Shown in pieces: positions 23,844 through 30,758 of a stretch of 48,209 bases of DNA. This stretch comes from CAZGWJ01 sp964529445 (GTDB taxonomy: Bacteria > Oederibacteriota > Muellerivitia > Muellerivitales > Muellerivitaceae). The stretch covers positions 1-48,209 of the forward strand of contig CAZGWJ010000008.1 of the NCBI GenBank assembly GCA_964529445.1. Reading direction: 5' to 3'. The position numbers and the translations under genes were made by a program. The stretch's first letter is position 1, and each line of letters opens with the position of its first letter. The notes beneath the pieces were generated by a model. It worked only from the letters and a program-made list of their open reading frames with translations, made no database searches and was not told where the DNA came from.

Positions 23844-23958
23844 TCAGAAACGCCCTCCGTCCACCCGCAGGACTTGTCCCGTGATAAAGCGGTTGCTCGC
23901 AAGAGCCCACACCGCCTCGGCAATCTCCCGATGACACCATCCCAGGAACTTCAAAACA
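23844..23958 (-). pseudogene. 3' remnant of a second SDR gene (or duplicated SDR tail)
   Basis: On the minus strand this reads REIAEAVWALASNRFITGQ, then LRVDGGRF and TGA, the same C-terminus as the SDR at 24240. The last nine codons, including the stop, use largely different codons (for example CTGCGGGTGGAC against CTCCGAGTCGAC). That synonymous divergence indicates an old paralog rather than a fresh copy. Upstream residues can be read as KFLGWCH, then the frame runs into hairpin-rich non-coding DNA. No start or N-terminal Rossmann part exists, so it cannot be functional. The stretch 23873-23929 is identical to the next repeat copy, suggesting later homogenisation. Confidence 0.65.
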
Positions 23959-24325
23959 TGGTGTCATCGCCCTGGGATGAAGTTACCCAGGGCATCATGT
24001 CCGGTCAAGTTGCTGGAACCGGGTCTTCCAGAGGGGGCCCGCTAAAACCGGCCTCCGTCGACTCGGAGCACTTGTCCCGTGATAAAGCGGTTGCTCGCAA
24101 GAGCCCACACCGCCTCGGCAATCTCCCGATGACACCATCCCAGGAACTTCAAAACATGGTGTCATCGCCCTGGGATGAAGTTACCCAGGGCATCATGTCC
24201 GGTCAAGTTGCTGGAACCGGGTCTTCCAGAGGGGGCCCGCTAAAACCGGCCTCCGTCGACTCGGAGCACTTGTCCCGTGATAAAGCGGTTGCTCGCAAGA
24301 GCCCACACCGCCTCGGCGATCTCCC
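23873..24325. repeat. 198-bp tandem repeat: two full copies plus a 57-bp partial copy
   Basis: Copy 1 is 23873-24070 and copy 2 is 24071-24268. They look identical base for base. A third partial copy (24269-24325, one mismatch) is the actual 3' end of the SDR gene. Each unit contains the last codons of the SDR (with a stop codon in copy 2's junctions) plus about 120 bp of hairpin-rich DNA. The period is exactly 198 bp, a multiple of three, so reading frames are preserved through the array. It fills the convergent gap between folB-folK and the SDR. Confidence 0.9.
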
Positions 24326-24965
24326 ACGGGCTCCCCGCCCGCTTCAAGGCCGTCTTCTCCACCAACTTCCTGCGCCTTTTGCGGACATACCCCTTCAGGA
24401 AGGTGATGACGCCCGGTGAGACCGCGTTCACCCGCACCCTCGGCGCCAGCTCCCGGGCCATGTACTTCGTCAAGGAGACCAGGGCGGCCTTCGACGCGCA
24501 GTAGGCGGGCCGGGCTGGAAGAAGGGGCGTTTCGGCATAGATGTCCGCGATGTTCACGACCGCTCCCCAACTCTTCGAAAGCATGGGCGCCGCCGCCATG
24601 ACCAAGGCGAAAGGCGCATAGGCGTTCACTCGAAACAATTCGTCCCATTGTGCTGAATACCCGGTCTTGGGAGGCGTCATGTCGAAACGCGAAGCGTTGT
24701 TCACCAGAAGATCCAACCGGCCGATCTTCACGAGGACCTTTTTCAATCCGGCCTGGGCCAAAGCCGGTTTGGCGAGGTCCAGGGAGAGAAGGGTGGCCTT
24801 CACGCCCGTCGCGGTCAATTCCTTGGCCAAACTCTGGGCTTTCGATCGGGAGCGCCCGTAATGGAGGATAAGGTCATACCCTTCTTCCGCAAGCTTCCGG
24901 CAGATCGCCTGACCGAGCGTGCTGGAAGCTCCCGTCACCATCGCCACCGGCTTGATCTTCTTCAT
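24240..24965 (-). CDS. SDR-family pteridine reductase-like protein (FolM/PTR1 type)
   Basis: The 241-residue short-chain dehydrogenase has the cofactor motif TGASSTLG at 11-18, LLVNNAS around 87-92, and Tyr155/Lys159 in YCASKAA. Asp141 (NIADIYAETPLL) occupies the position where classical SDRs have the catalytic Ser. An Asp-Tyr-Lys arrangement with 'DI.A..PL' after it is typical of PTR1 and FolM pteridine reductases, which reduce dihydromonapterin or dihydrofolate with NADPH. HYGRS after the second strand fits NADPH preference. The start at 24965 has AAGGAG at ideal spacing. Neighbours folB-folK and metF support a folate-related role. No folA is visible. A generic 3-ketoacyl reductase is the main alternative. 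Confidence 0.8.
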   Translation of the reverse strand: MKKIKPVAMVTGASSTLGQAICRKLAEEGYDLILHYGRSRSKAQSLAKELTATGVKATLLSLDLAKPALAQAGLKKVLVKIGRLDLLVNNASRFDMTPPKTGYSAQWDELFRVNAYAPFALVMAAAPMLSKSWGAVVNIADIYAETPLLPARPAYCASKAALVSLTKYMARELAPRVRVNAVSPGVITFLKGYVRKRRRKLVEKTALKRAGSPWEIAEAVWALASNRFITGQVLRVDGGRF

Positions 24966-24997
24966 CGTCGACTCCTTCAGGAGAACGGATCCATCAT

Positions 24998-25140
24998 ACC
25001 GCGAAGACGCGAAGGCCGCGAAGAACTAAGCTTGCAGTGGAAACATACGACAAGAACAAAACCGTAAAGTGTTCGGCTTATTAATCGACATTCTGTCCAT
25101 GTTTTTCACCGCAAGAAGCCTTCCTTCGCGCCTTCGCGGT
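24998..25140. repeat. Inverted-repeat element with GCGAAG termini (site D)
   Basis: The left end (24998-25015, ACCGCGAAGACGCGAAGG) and right end (25123-25140) are inverted copies over 18 bp with one mismatch. They enclose about 107 bp of AT-richer sequence with no ORF. The right end touches the stop codon of the gene at 25141, and the left end lies 33 nt upstream of the SDR start. It resembles a small non-autonomous element or a structured intergenic repeat. Confidence 0.65.
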
Positions 25141-25947
25141 TCATTTGTCGTTTCTCTGCTCCAGCAGGACCTTCGAGATGGCCTTCATGAAGTCCCAGTA
25201 CCAGTTCTCCAATTCGACCACTTTCAGGAACGGGTTCAGTTCCCGGTAGAGCTTCCCCGCCGAATCCCACACGGAGGAGCCCGGCCCATGAGCCTTGAGG
25301 TTGTCCCGCAATTGCTTCAACAGTGAAGGCGGGCGGACTTCCAGCAGGTCGTTGAGGGCCTCTTCCCTCAATTCCTCGCTGTTCACGAAGAGATCCATGA
25401 GAAGGACGAAATGGCGGGCGGCCACGTACATGTCCCGGGCCGTCACCTTCCGGCCCAAGCGGATCTTCGATCCCGAAAAGAGGAGGAACCGCCCCGGAGC
25501 GGGAATGTTCACCTCGTAAGTCCGGCCGAGATAAGAAACCTCGACCGGATGGGGCTCTTCCATCGCGAGGGCGACGTGGCTGTCCACCAGGGCCGCCAGG
25601 CCCTCCCGGGTCGCTCCCCGTCGGACCTTGCCGGGAGGCGTCAGGAACTGGACCTCTCCCAGGTCGCCGCGGTGGTAACCCAGGATCCGTTTCCCCTCCA
25701 GATGGGAGGAAACCGAACGCCTTGAAAAACCCTGCTTCAGGAGATGAGCGTGGATCTCCCTCAACGAGGAGCTGGAACGGTCCACCGCAAAGAGGGTCTC
25801 GCGCACGAGGAGGGTCGGGATGGGTTTCTCGAGGACGGAAAGGTGGTACAGTTCGGCGGCCTTCCCTTCGAGCAGGACCAATCGCGGCAGGTGGGGCTCG
25901 AGTACCGGGAGCCAGGGTGCGACAGAGGCGACGGACCTCAGGGACAT
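25141..25947 (-). CDS. Hypothetical protein, possibly nucleotidyltransferase-fold
   Basis: The 268-residue protein is soluble. The N-terminal half looks alpha-helical and may include a winged-helix-like segment (LREIHAHLLKQGFSRRSVSS). The middle has EVSYLGRTYEVNIPAPGRFLL followed by GSKIRLGRKVTARDMYVAARH, loosely recalling nucleotidyltransferase-fold families in which 'v.iP.P..f.l.Kl' precedes a K-D pair. I see no clear G-S/D-x-D catalytic motif, so enzymatic activity is doubtful. I chose the start at 25947 because it follows the yciH stop by 2 nt; a longer in-frame ORF to 26199 would run through yciH in the wrong frame. The two are probably co-transcribed. Function not known. Confidence 0.6.
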   Translation of the reverse strand: MSLRSVASVAPWLPVLEPHLPRLVLLEGKAAELYHLSVLEKPIPTLLVRETLFAVDRSSSSLREIHAHLLKQGFSRRSVSSHLEGKRILGYHRGDLGEVQFLTPPGKVRRGATREGLAALVDSHVALAMEEPHPVEVSYLGRTYEVNIPAPGRFLLFSGSKIRLGRKVTARDMYVAARHFVLLMDLFVNSEELREEALNDLLEVRPPSLLKQLRDNLKAHGPGSSVWDSAGKLYRELNPFLKVVELENWYWDFMKAISKVLLEQRNDK

Positions 25948-25949
25948 GA

Positions 25950-26180
25950 TCAGCCTTTCACGGCAAAACCCAAACCCGAGAGCTTGATGCGAAGGCGTTC
26001 CCGGGCATCGCCCTGGATCTCGATCGACATGCCCCGGACAGTACCGCCCGAGCCGCAGGAGCGCTTCAGGTCGGAAGCCAGGTTCTCGAGATCGTCCGCG
26101 TGCCGGGTGAATCCGTCGATGACGGTAACGGTCTTTCCGCCCCGCCCCTGCTTCGAGATGCGCAACCGGAGGGTCTCCAC
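25950..26180 (-). CDS. yciH: SUI1/eIF1-family translation factor (YciH)
   Basis: The 76-residue protein is one SUI1 domain, the bacterial counterpart of eIF1. It has ISKQGRGGKTVTVIDGF, a helix with LASDLKRSCGSGGTV, and IEIQGDARERLRIKL, ending GFAVKG. The KxGRGGKTVT and IEIQGD segments are diagnostic. In bacteria YciH can influence start-codon selection in vitro and is linked to stress, but it is not essential. The GTG start at 26180 has no Shine-Dalgarno; a TATAAA box ends only 8 nt upstream, so the mRNA may be leaderless. It is the first gene of a two-gene unit with the hypothetical gene at 25141. Confidence 0.92.
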   Translation of the reverse strand: METLRLRISKQGRGGKTVTVIDGFTRHADDLENLASDLKRSCGSGGTVRGMSIEIQGDARERLRIKLSGLGFAVKG

Positions 26181-26188
26181 GGGAGTAT

Positions 26189-26194
26189 TTTATA
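26189..26194 (-). promoter_or_regulatory. Possible -10 element of yciH
   Basis: TATAAA on the minus strand ends 8 nt before the GTG of yciH. No good -35 lies at 16-18 nt (only TTATCT-like sequence). If used, transcription would begin at or next to the start codon. Confidence 0.35.
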
Positions 26195-26226
26195 TCCAAA
26201 ACATCATGCCAAAGATAAATTCACAT

Positions 26227-26393
26227 CCAACGCGAAGCCGCGAAGAAAGGCGAAGTTAGGTAACTATTGGATAGAAGCAGCAACGCCACAAGTAATAATT
26301 CAGGTATTAACCCGGATTCAGGCAGGACTCCATCTTTCCGAGGAAATGCACCACTCTATTTACGTGTTTCCTTACTTCGCGACTTCGCGTTGG
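26227..26393. repeat. Inverted-repeat element with GCGAAG termini (site E)
   Basis: The left end (26227-26245, CCAACGCGAAGCCGCGAAG) and right end (26375-26393) are inverted copies over 19 bp with one mismatch. They enclose about 129 bp of AT-rich sequence with no ORF. The core is unlike that of site D. It occupies most of the gene-free stretch between yciH and the tRNA terminator. Confidence 0.7.
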
Positions 26394-26426
26394 CTTTGTA
26401 TTGGTCGTTCCGCGGTATAAAAACAA

Positions 26427-26458
26427 AAAGGCCGGCCCGGAAAACCGGGCCGGCCTTT
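26427..26458 (-). terminator. Strong intrinsic terminator after tRNA-fMet
   Basis: A perfect 14-bp stem (AAAGGCCGGCCCGG and its complement) with a 4-nt loop of A residues on the plus strand. The minus strand continues TTGTTTTT after the stem. It ends the tRNA-Leu/tRNA-fMet transcript. The symmetric A/T flanks could let it act in both directions. Confidence 0.92.
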
Positions 26459-26465
26459 GCCACGA

Positions 26466-26542
<77 letters not shown>

Positions 26543-26624
26543 TCTGTTTGGCCCCTTCATCGAGGCCCCTTCCTTCATAGAGTCTACCACTACCCCCCCG
26601 ATCCTCCGGTCCAATTTCTGAGAA

Positions 26625-26712
26625 TGGTGCCGAGACCCGGGGTCGAACCGGGACGGGCTTTAGGCCCGAGGGATTTTAAGTCCCTTGCGTCTGCCAGTTC
26701 CGCCATCTCGGC
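26625..26712 (-). tRNA. tRNA-Leu (UAA)
   Basis: An 88-nt class II tRNA with encoded CCA. The acceptor is GCCGAGA/TCTCGGC. The anticodon stem AGGGA/TCCCT encloses CTTAAAA (anticodon TAA). A long variable arm (CGGGCCTAAAGCCCG) and a T arm CCCGG/CCGGG follow. A long variable arm plus the UAA anticodon is diagnostic for leucine. Confidence 0.97.
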
Positions 26713-26733
26713 AGTCGCCCCGCAAGGTGCAAC

Positions 26734-26762
26734 AGGATAGTGCCTGCGAGGCTTGAAGTCAA
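26734..26762 (-). promoter_or_regulatory. Sigma-70-type promoter of tRNA-Leu/tRNA-fMet
   Basis: On the minus strand TTGACT and TATCCT are separated by 17 nt. The -10 ends about 21 nt before the mature 5' end of tRNA-Leu. tRNA-fMet lies 82 nt further on, with no equally good promoter of its own. Confidence 0.7.
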
Positions 26763-26787
26763 TTACAAGAGAGGAAAAGCGGAGGTG

Positions 26788-27069
26788 TCAGCGGGATAAG
26801 GGGCCGAACTTATAGATGATCTCGCCCGGCTTCACGAGATTCAATTCCTCGCGGGCCTGCTTCTCGACGGCGGCGAGATTGGAACCGGAAGCGGAAAGTT
26901 CGACCCGATAGCGTTCGACGTCGCCTCTCAAGCGCTCCACATCGCGCGATAGGGTGCGTCTCTCCTGCTGGAGTTTCGCCATCTTCCACAAACCGCGATT
27001 GCCGTTCACGAGGAGGAACAGGGACAACGCGACGAAAGCCATCCCCATCCAGCGGGAACGGCGGTTCAC
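26788..27069 (-). CDS. ftsB: Septum formation initiator FtsB/DivIC family
   Basis: The 93-residue bitopic protein has a short cytoplasmic N-terminus, a membrane helix (MGMAFVALSLFLLVNGNRGL) and a coiled coil (KMAKLQQERRTLSRDVERL onward). It ends with REELNLVKPGEIIYKF, the typical 'E...r.e.g.v.pGE.v..f' tail of FtsB/DivIC. It bridges FtsL and FtsQ in the divisome. I chose the GTG at 27069, which overlaps the upstream stop as GTGA; the TTG/ATG options further up overlap more of the neighbour. Confidence 0.88.
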   Translation of the reverse strand: MNRRSRWMGMAFVALSLFLLVNGNRGLWKMAKLQQERRTLSRDVERLRGDVERYRVELSASGSNLAAVEKQAREELNLVKPGEIIYKFGPLSR

Positions 27070-27893
27070 CGGGTCTCCCACGGCCTGAAGAATTCCCGCC
27101 ACGTCCGCTTTCGCTCCTTCTCCGCGAGTTCGAGAACCGACCCGAGGGGTGCGTCCTTAAACGTTATTCTATACCTCAGAAGATGCTTTTCAAGCGCAAC
27201 GCATTGGAAGGTGAAGAAGAAAACGGGACCGAGAACCGCCCAGGGGATCATCTTCAACCAGAAGGTGAAGGCGAACGCCGAAAGGAAGCCCAAAAGAAGG
27301 AAAAAAAGCACGGCCCAGCTGTTGGCCAGGAAGAGCAGGAAGGACCGGTAAACCAGCTTGGGTAGCGGGGCATCCTGGAAGAAGAGAAGGGGCCACTGGT
27401 AGAAGGAAGCCCCTGTCCAGAACAGGAGAAACCAGACGGTGATCCCCGTGAGGACCCAGCCGACCACCTGCAGGCCGCCCTGCCATTGGAGGTAGAAGCG
27501 GATGTTCAAAGCACCCAGCAGGACGATCAATGCCGAAACCGCCACGAGGACGCATGAGCGGATCGCAAAACGTCCCCACCCCCTGCCGACCTCCCGGAAA
27601 GCACCCGTGCCATCCATCATCGTGCGGAACACCGGGATGGCCCAGACCAGGGAATAGAGGGAAGCGAGCAGGAGACAGGGGGCCTGCCAAAGAACGGGAA
27701 GACGGACGGCGAAACCAGCGTAGAAATACCAGAGCCCGAAGAACCAGAACAGGTTGTAGAGAAGAAGGCGTCCCAAGTGGTCGTAGGCACGCCAGAACCA
27801 GGACCGGAAGACGTCGGGAATGCGGGTGTAGGGTGAGGGATCGGGACCGGACGTCGCATCCGGGCCGGGGACCGGATCCGGCGACGGGATCAG
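27066..27893 (-). CDS. Polytopic membrane protein (YesL/DUF624-like), possible CTG start
   Basis: The C-terminal 236 residues contain about five hydrophobic helices and end in a basic tail. No ATG or GTG exists upstream in frame, yet the conserved-looking start VFRSWFWRAYDHLGRLLLYN needs sequence before the TTG at 27776. A CTG at 27893 overlaps the mglB-like stop (CTGA) and has AGAAGG 7 nt before it, giving 275 residues with a Pro-rich N-terminus. The 'rA.dHLgrL.l.NllW' opening is reminiscent of DUF624/YesL proteins. Its function is unknown. It is co-transcribed with the roadblock genes and ftsB. The protein is confident; the start is not. Confidence 0.7.
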   Translation of the reverse strand: MIPSPDPVPGPDATSGPDPSPYTRIPDVFRSWFWRAYDHLGRLLLYNLFWFFGLWYFYAGFAVRLPVLWQAPCLLLASLYSLVWAIPVFRTMMDGTGAFREVGRGWGRFAIRSCVLVAVSALIVLLGALNIRFYLQWQGGLQVVGWVLTGITVWFLLFWTGASFYQWPLLFFQDAPLPKLVYRSFLLFLANSWAVLFFLLLGFLSAFAFTFWLKMIPWAVLGPVFFFTFQCVALEKHLLRYRITFKDAPLGSVLELAEKERKRTWREFFRPWETR

Positions 27894-28249
27894 GTGAGTT
27901 CCTTCTCGAACTTGGGAATGGCCTTCTTCAATTCCAGCCGCCCGCGGCCCAGGTTGCCATCCAGGTTGATGGCCAGGGCCACGAAGTAGTTCGGCCCCAC
28001 CATCATCATGATCATGGTGGCCTTGTCGGTGGTGATGAGGATCTCGGTCGTGTTGCCCAGACCGAAGTTCGAGGACGCCTTCATGGCGTTCTTGATGATG
28101 GAGGAATACTCCGCGCCGACGACGTTAATGTCGAAGGTCGAATTGTTGGAGATCTGGTCGATGACGATCCCGTCCATGCCCACCAGGCCCGCCCCGATGG
28201 CACCCTCGACGCTTGCGACCGTCTCCTGCAGGATCTTCTTGAAATCCAT
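27890..28249 (-). CDS. Roadblock/LC7-domain protein (MglB-like)
   Basis: The 119-residue protein is a single roadblock domain: a helix (MDFKKILQETVASVEGAIGA), GLVGMDGIVIDQI, a central helix, then ILITTDKATMIMMMVGPNYF and a final helix ending in FEKEL. MglB-type proteins are GTPase-activating partners of the polarity GTPase MglA, which positions type IV pili in some bacteria. No mglA is in the window. It lies 72 nt downstream of a TPR-roadblock protein, so the two may form heterodimers. The link to the pili encoded about 5 kb away is inferred from context. Confidence 0.88.
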   Translation of the reverse strand: MDFKKILQETVASVEGAIGAGLVGMDGIVIDQISNNSTFDINVVGAEYSSIIKNAMKASSNFGLGNTTEILITTDKATMIMMMVGPNYFVALAINLDGNLGRGRLELKKAIPKFEKELT

Positions 28250-28321
28250 GAGTTATGAACCGCCCCTGTTATCCCGGCGACCTTGAAAGAACCCGGTTAG
28301 TTTATCCGAAAAACCGTTGTT

Positions 28322-29665
28322 TTAAAAAATCTTTTCCAGTTTTTTGACGGCCGGATCCAGCGCCAGCCGCAAAAGGCCCAGTTTTATCCTATCGCTGGCC
28401 AGGACGATGAGATGCCCTCCGGGCGTGTTGACGAGGATGATATGTCCGGTCTCCGCGGTGATCAGAACCTGCTGCAGACGGCCCTGACCCAGGCGCTCCG
28501 CCGATCGATTCGTGCTGTCGAAGATGGCAGCCGCAAGCTTGCCCAGGCTTGCCGGTTCACCGCCCGTGTCACCCACCGAAACGGCCGGCGAGCCGTCCGG
28601 AAGTGTCATCATGCTTCCAAGAATGCCTTCGGTGCCCGCCAATTCCGCCAGGACGCCCTTGACCTGCTCGATCTGCGAGGAGCTCATGGCTCCCGCAGGG
28701 ACCGACTCCGCGGGAACGGAGGTCGAGGGAGGCGCCGGGGGCGGAGACGTCGGCGCGGGGGCCTGAGGAGGAACAGGGACTGCCTTGATGGGAACTTTTT
28801 CCTCCACCATCACATCATCCTTGCCGCCCCCCTGCATCACCTGGAGGATATCCTCGCTGGTGAATTTGGTGTCATCGCCCGTCCTGCCCTTCGCGCCCCG
28901 CGCGGCCGCCGGAGCGGGCCGGGGTCCGGCCGCAGGAGCGGAAGCGGCCTCGATATTGTCTTCCTTATGATCCGGCGGCCTCGTGAAGGCGTCCTTCTTC
29001 GGTGGCCGGACCGCCTTGGCGGCTTCACCCTGCTTCGCGACCGCATCGTTGAGCTTCTGACGCAGGATCTGATTCTGAGGGTCGGAACCGAGGAGGTCCT
29101 GATACACCTCGACAGCCTTGTCGAAATGCCCTTGCTTGTAATAGAGCTCTGCCAGGGTGAGACTGGCGGTGCTCTCCTTGGCACCCGGTCGGCGATCATG
29201 GGATGGCTTCTTCTCAGACGCCTTCGCAGGAGCTGCGGCCTTGTTCTCGCCGGCTGTCTTCTCGATGGCTTCCTTCAGGAGATCCTGCACGCTCTCGTCG
29301 TCGGGGTTGAGGGTCAAGACCCGCTGGTACTGCTCGATGGCGGCCTGGTAATCCTTCTTCTGCATCAGGACGCCGCCGATGAGGGTGTGCGCCATGATGT
29401 TTTCGGGATCCCCTTCCAGGACCTTCTTGAACTCGGCCATGGCATCCTCGATCTTGCCCTGGTCCTGGAGGATGCGCCCCAATACGACCCGGGCGCTGGC
29501 GTAATTCGGATGCTTCTCGAGTCCCTTGCGGCAGACCGCGAGCGCTTCTTCGAGATGGCCCTGCTTGCGATAGGCATCCGCCAGCGGGGCGAAAACGAGC
29601 GAATCCGCGTTCTCCGCGAGTTTTTTCTTCAGTTCGCCGATCTCGGCGGATGTGGGTTCAGGCAT
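28322..29665 (-). CDS. TPR protein with C-terminal roadblock domain
   Basis: The 447-residue protein has an N-terminal TPR array at about residues 20-135 (ADAYRKQGHLEEALAVCRKG, ARVVLGRILQDQGKIEDAM, VLMQKKDYQAAIEQYQRVL) and another TPR around 170-215 (LAELYYKQGHFDKAVEVYQD). A Pro/Ala-rich linker follows, then a C-terminal roadblock-like domain (SSSQIEQVKGVLAELAGTEG, LQQVLITAETGHIILVNTPG). Roadblock domains dimerise and bind small GTPases, and TPRs bind protein partners, so it is a likely adaptor for the adjacent MglB-like protein. It overlaps the end of aroB by 8 nt. No enzymatic motif is seen. Confidence 0.85.
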   Translation of the reverse strand: MPEPTSAEIGELKKKLAENADSLVFAPLADAYRKQGHLEEALAVCRKGLEKHPNYASARVVLGRILQDQGKIEDAMAEFKKVLEGDPENIMAHTLIGGVLMQKKDYQAAIEQYQRVLTLNPDDESVQDLLKEAIEKTAGENKAAAPAKASEKKPSHDRRPGAKESTASLTLAELYYKQGHFDKAVEVYQDLLGSDPQNQILRQKLNDAVAKQGEAAKAVRPPKKDAFTRPPDHKEDNIEAASAPAAGPRPAPAAARGAKGRTGDDTKFTSEDILQVMQGGGKDDVMVEEKVPIKAVPVPPQAPAPTSPPPAPPSTSVPAESVPAGAMSSSQIEQVKGVLAELAGTEGILGSMMTLPDGSPAVSVGDTGGEPASLGKLAAAIFDSTNRSAERLGQGRLQQVLITAETGHIILVNTPGGHLIVLASDRIKLGLLRLALDPAVKKLEKIF

Positions 29666-30758
29666 GGGCCGACCGCAATTGGTTTAACACCCCAAAAACA
29701 GTCGTTTTCGGGACATTTGAAAGGATGGTAACAACGCCGATTTTTCGAGTCAACACAAATAGGATCCGGCCGCCTTTCGCCTTCTTGTCAAGAAGCATCC
29801 GCCGGTAGATCCGCTCCGCCGTCGCCCGCGGGAGGGAGCCCAGTAATCCGGCCCTCCTCAAGAGATCCTCCTGGCGCCGCGCCACTTCGTTCGAACAGAG
29901 CCCCAGCCGAAGCGAAAGGCGGGATGCAAAGACCATCCCGATGGCAACGGCTTGGCCGTGCGTATAGGCGCGATACCCAGTGACGGCCTCGAGGGCATGT
30001 CCCAGCGTGTGGCCGTAGTTGAGAACGGCACGCAGACCCGATTCCCTCTCGTCGACGGACACGACCTCGGCCTTCACCCGGCTGGAACGGGCGACCAGAT
30101 CTTGGAGAATCCCCGGCTCGCGGTTCAGGATGCGGTCCAAGTTACACTCGATGTCCGCGAACAAGCGGCTGTCCCGGATGATGCCGTGCTTAATGACCTC
30201 GGCCAATCCCGTCCTGAAATGCCGGGGCGCAAGCGTCCGGAGGGTCAAGGGATCCGAGAGGACGGCCTTGGGCTGGTGAAAGGTACCCACCAGGTTCTTG
30301 ATCCCGGCGAAATCGACAGCGGTCTTCCCTCCGATGGCGGCATCCGTCTGGGCCAACAGCGTGGTCGGGCATTGGATGACGTCGATTCCCCGCATGTAGA
30401 GGGAAGCCGCCATTCCGCCCAGATCCCCCAGGACACCACCGCCCAGAACCAGGAGGGCGCCATCCCTCTGGATCCCCGACCTTGCCATGCCGCGAAGGAT
30501 AGAAAACAGCGTTCTTTCGTTCTTGCGCGCTTCACCGTCGGGGACCAGAAGGACCGAAACCTTCGCGCCGGTCCGCTTCGCCTGTCGGATGAGGGGCGAT
30601 CCGTGAAGCCGATGGATTCGCGCCGTGGACAGCAGGACCATGTGCCTGGCCCTTGTCACGCGCCCCAGGTGGGATGCGCACCGTTCCAGCAACCCGTTGC
30701 CGACAAGGATCGGATAGCTTCGGGATCCCAATCCCACCCGGATCTCGCGCGTCGTCAT
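29658..30758 (-). CDS. aroB: 3-dehydroquinate synthase AroB
   Basis: AroB converts DAHP to 3-dehydroquinate, the second step to chorismate, using NAD+ and a divalent metal. The 366-residue protein has LVLGGGVLGDLGGMAASLYM, CPTTLLAQTDAAIGGKTAVD, KNLVGTFHQPKAVLSD and AEVIKHGIIRD. The metal ligands lie in the Glu of that last segment and in NYGHTLGHALE. Length and motifs are normal. It overlaps the zinc-ribbon gene upstream by 4 nt (ATGA) and the TPR-roadblock gene downstream by 8 nt, so it is embedded in the same operon as aroK and aroC. Confidence 0.97.
   Translation of the reverse strand: MTTREIRVGLGSRSYPILVGNGLLERCASHLGRVTRARHMVLLSTARIHRLHGSPLIRQAKRTGAKVSVLLVPDGEARKNERTLFSILRGMARSGIQRDGALLVLGGGVLGDLGGMAASLYMRGIDVIQCPTTLLAQTDAAIGGKTAVDFAGIKNLVGTFHQPKAVLSDPLTLRTLAPRHFRTGLAEVIKHGIIRDSRLFADIECNLDRILNREPGILQDLVARSSRVKAEVVSVDERESGLRAVLNYGHTLGHALEAVTGYRAYTHGQAVAIGMVFASRLSLRLGLCSNEVARRQEDLLRRAGLLGSLPRATAERIYRRMLLDKKAKGGRILFVLTRKIGVVTILSNVPKTTVFGVLNQLRSAHA

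Noticed and set aside
23873..24325. CRISPR array
   Set aside because: The repeats are 198 bp, contiguous and without variable spacers; no cas genes are nearby.
23472..24419. Plus-strand frame with two identical 66-residue repeats
   Set aside because: Looks like a repeat protein, but the repeats are the antisense of the SDR tail array and the frame begins inside folB-folK. The 198-bp period merely preserves the frame.
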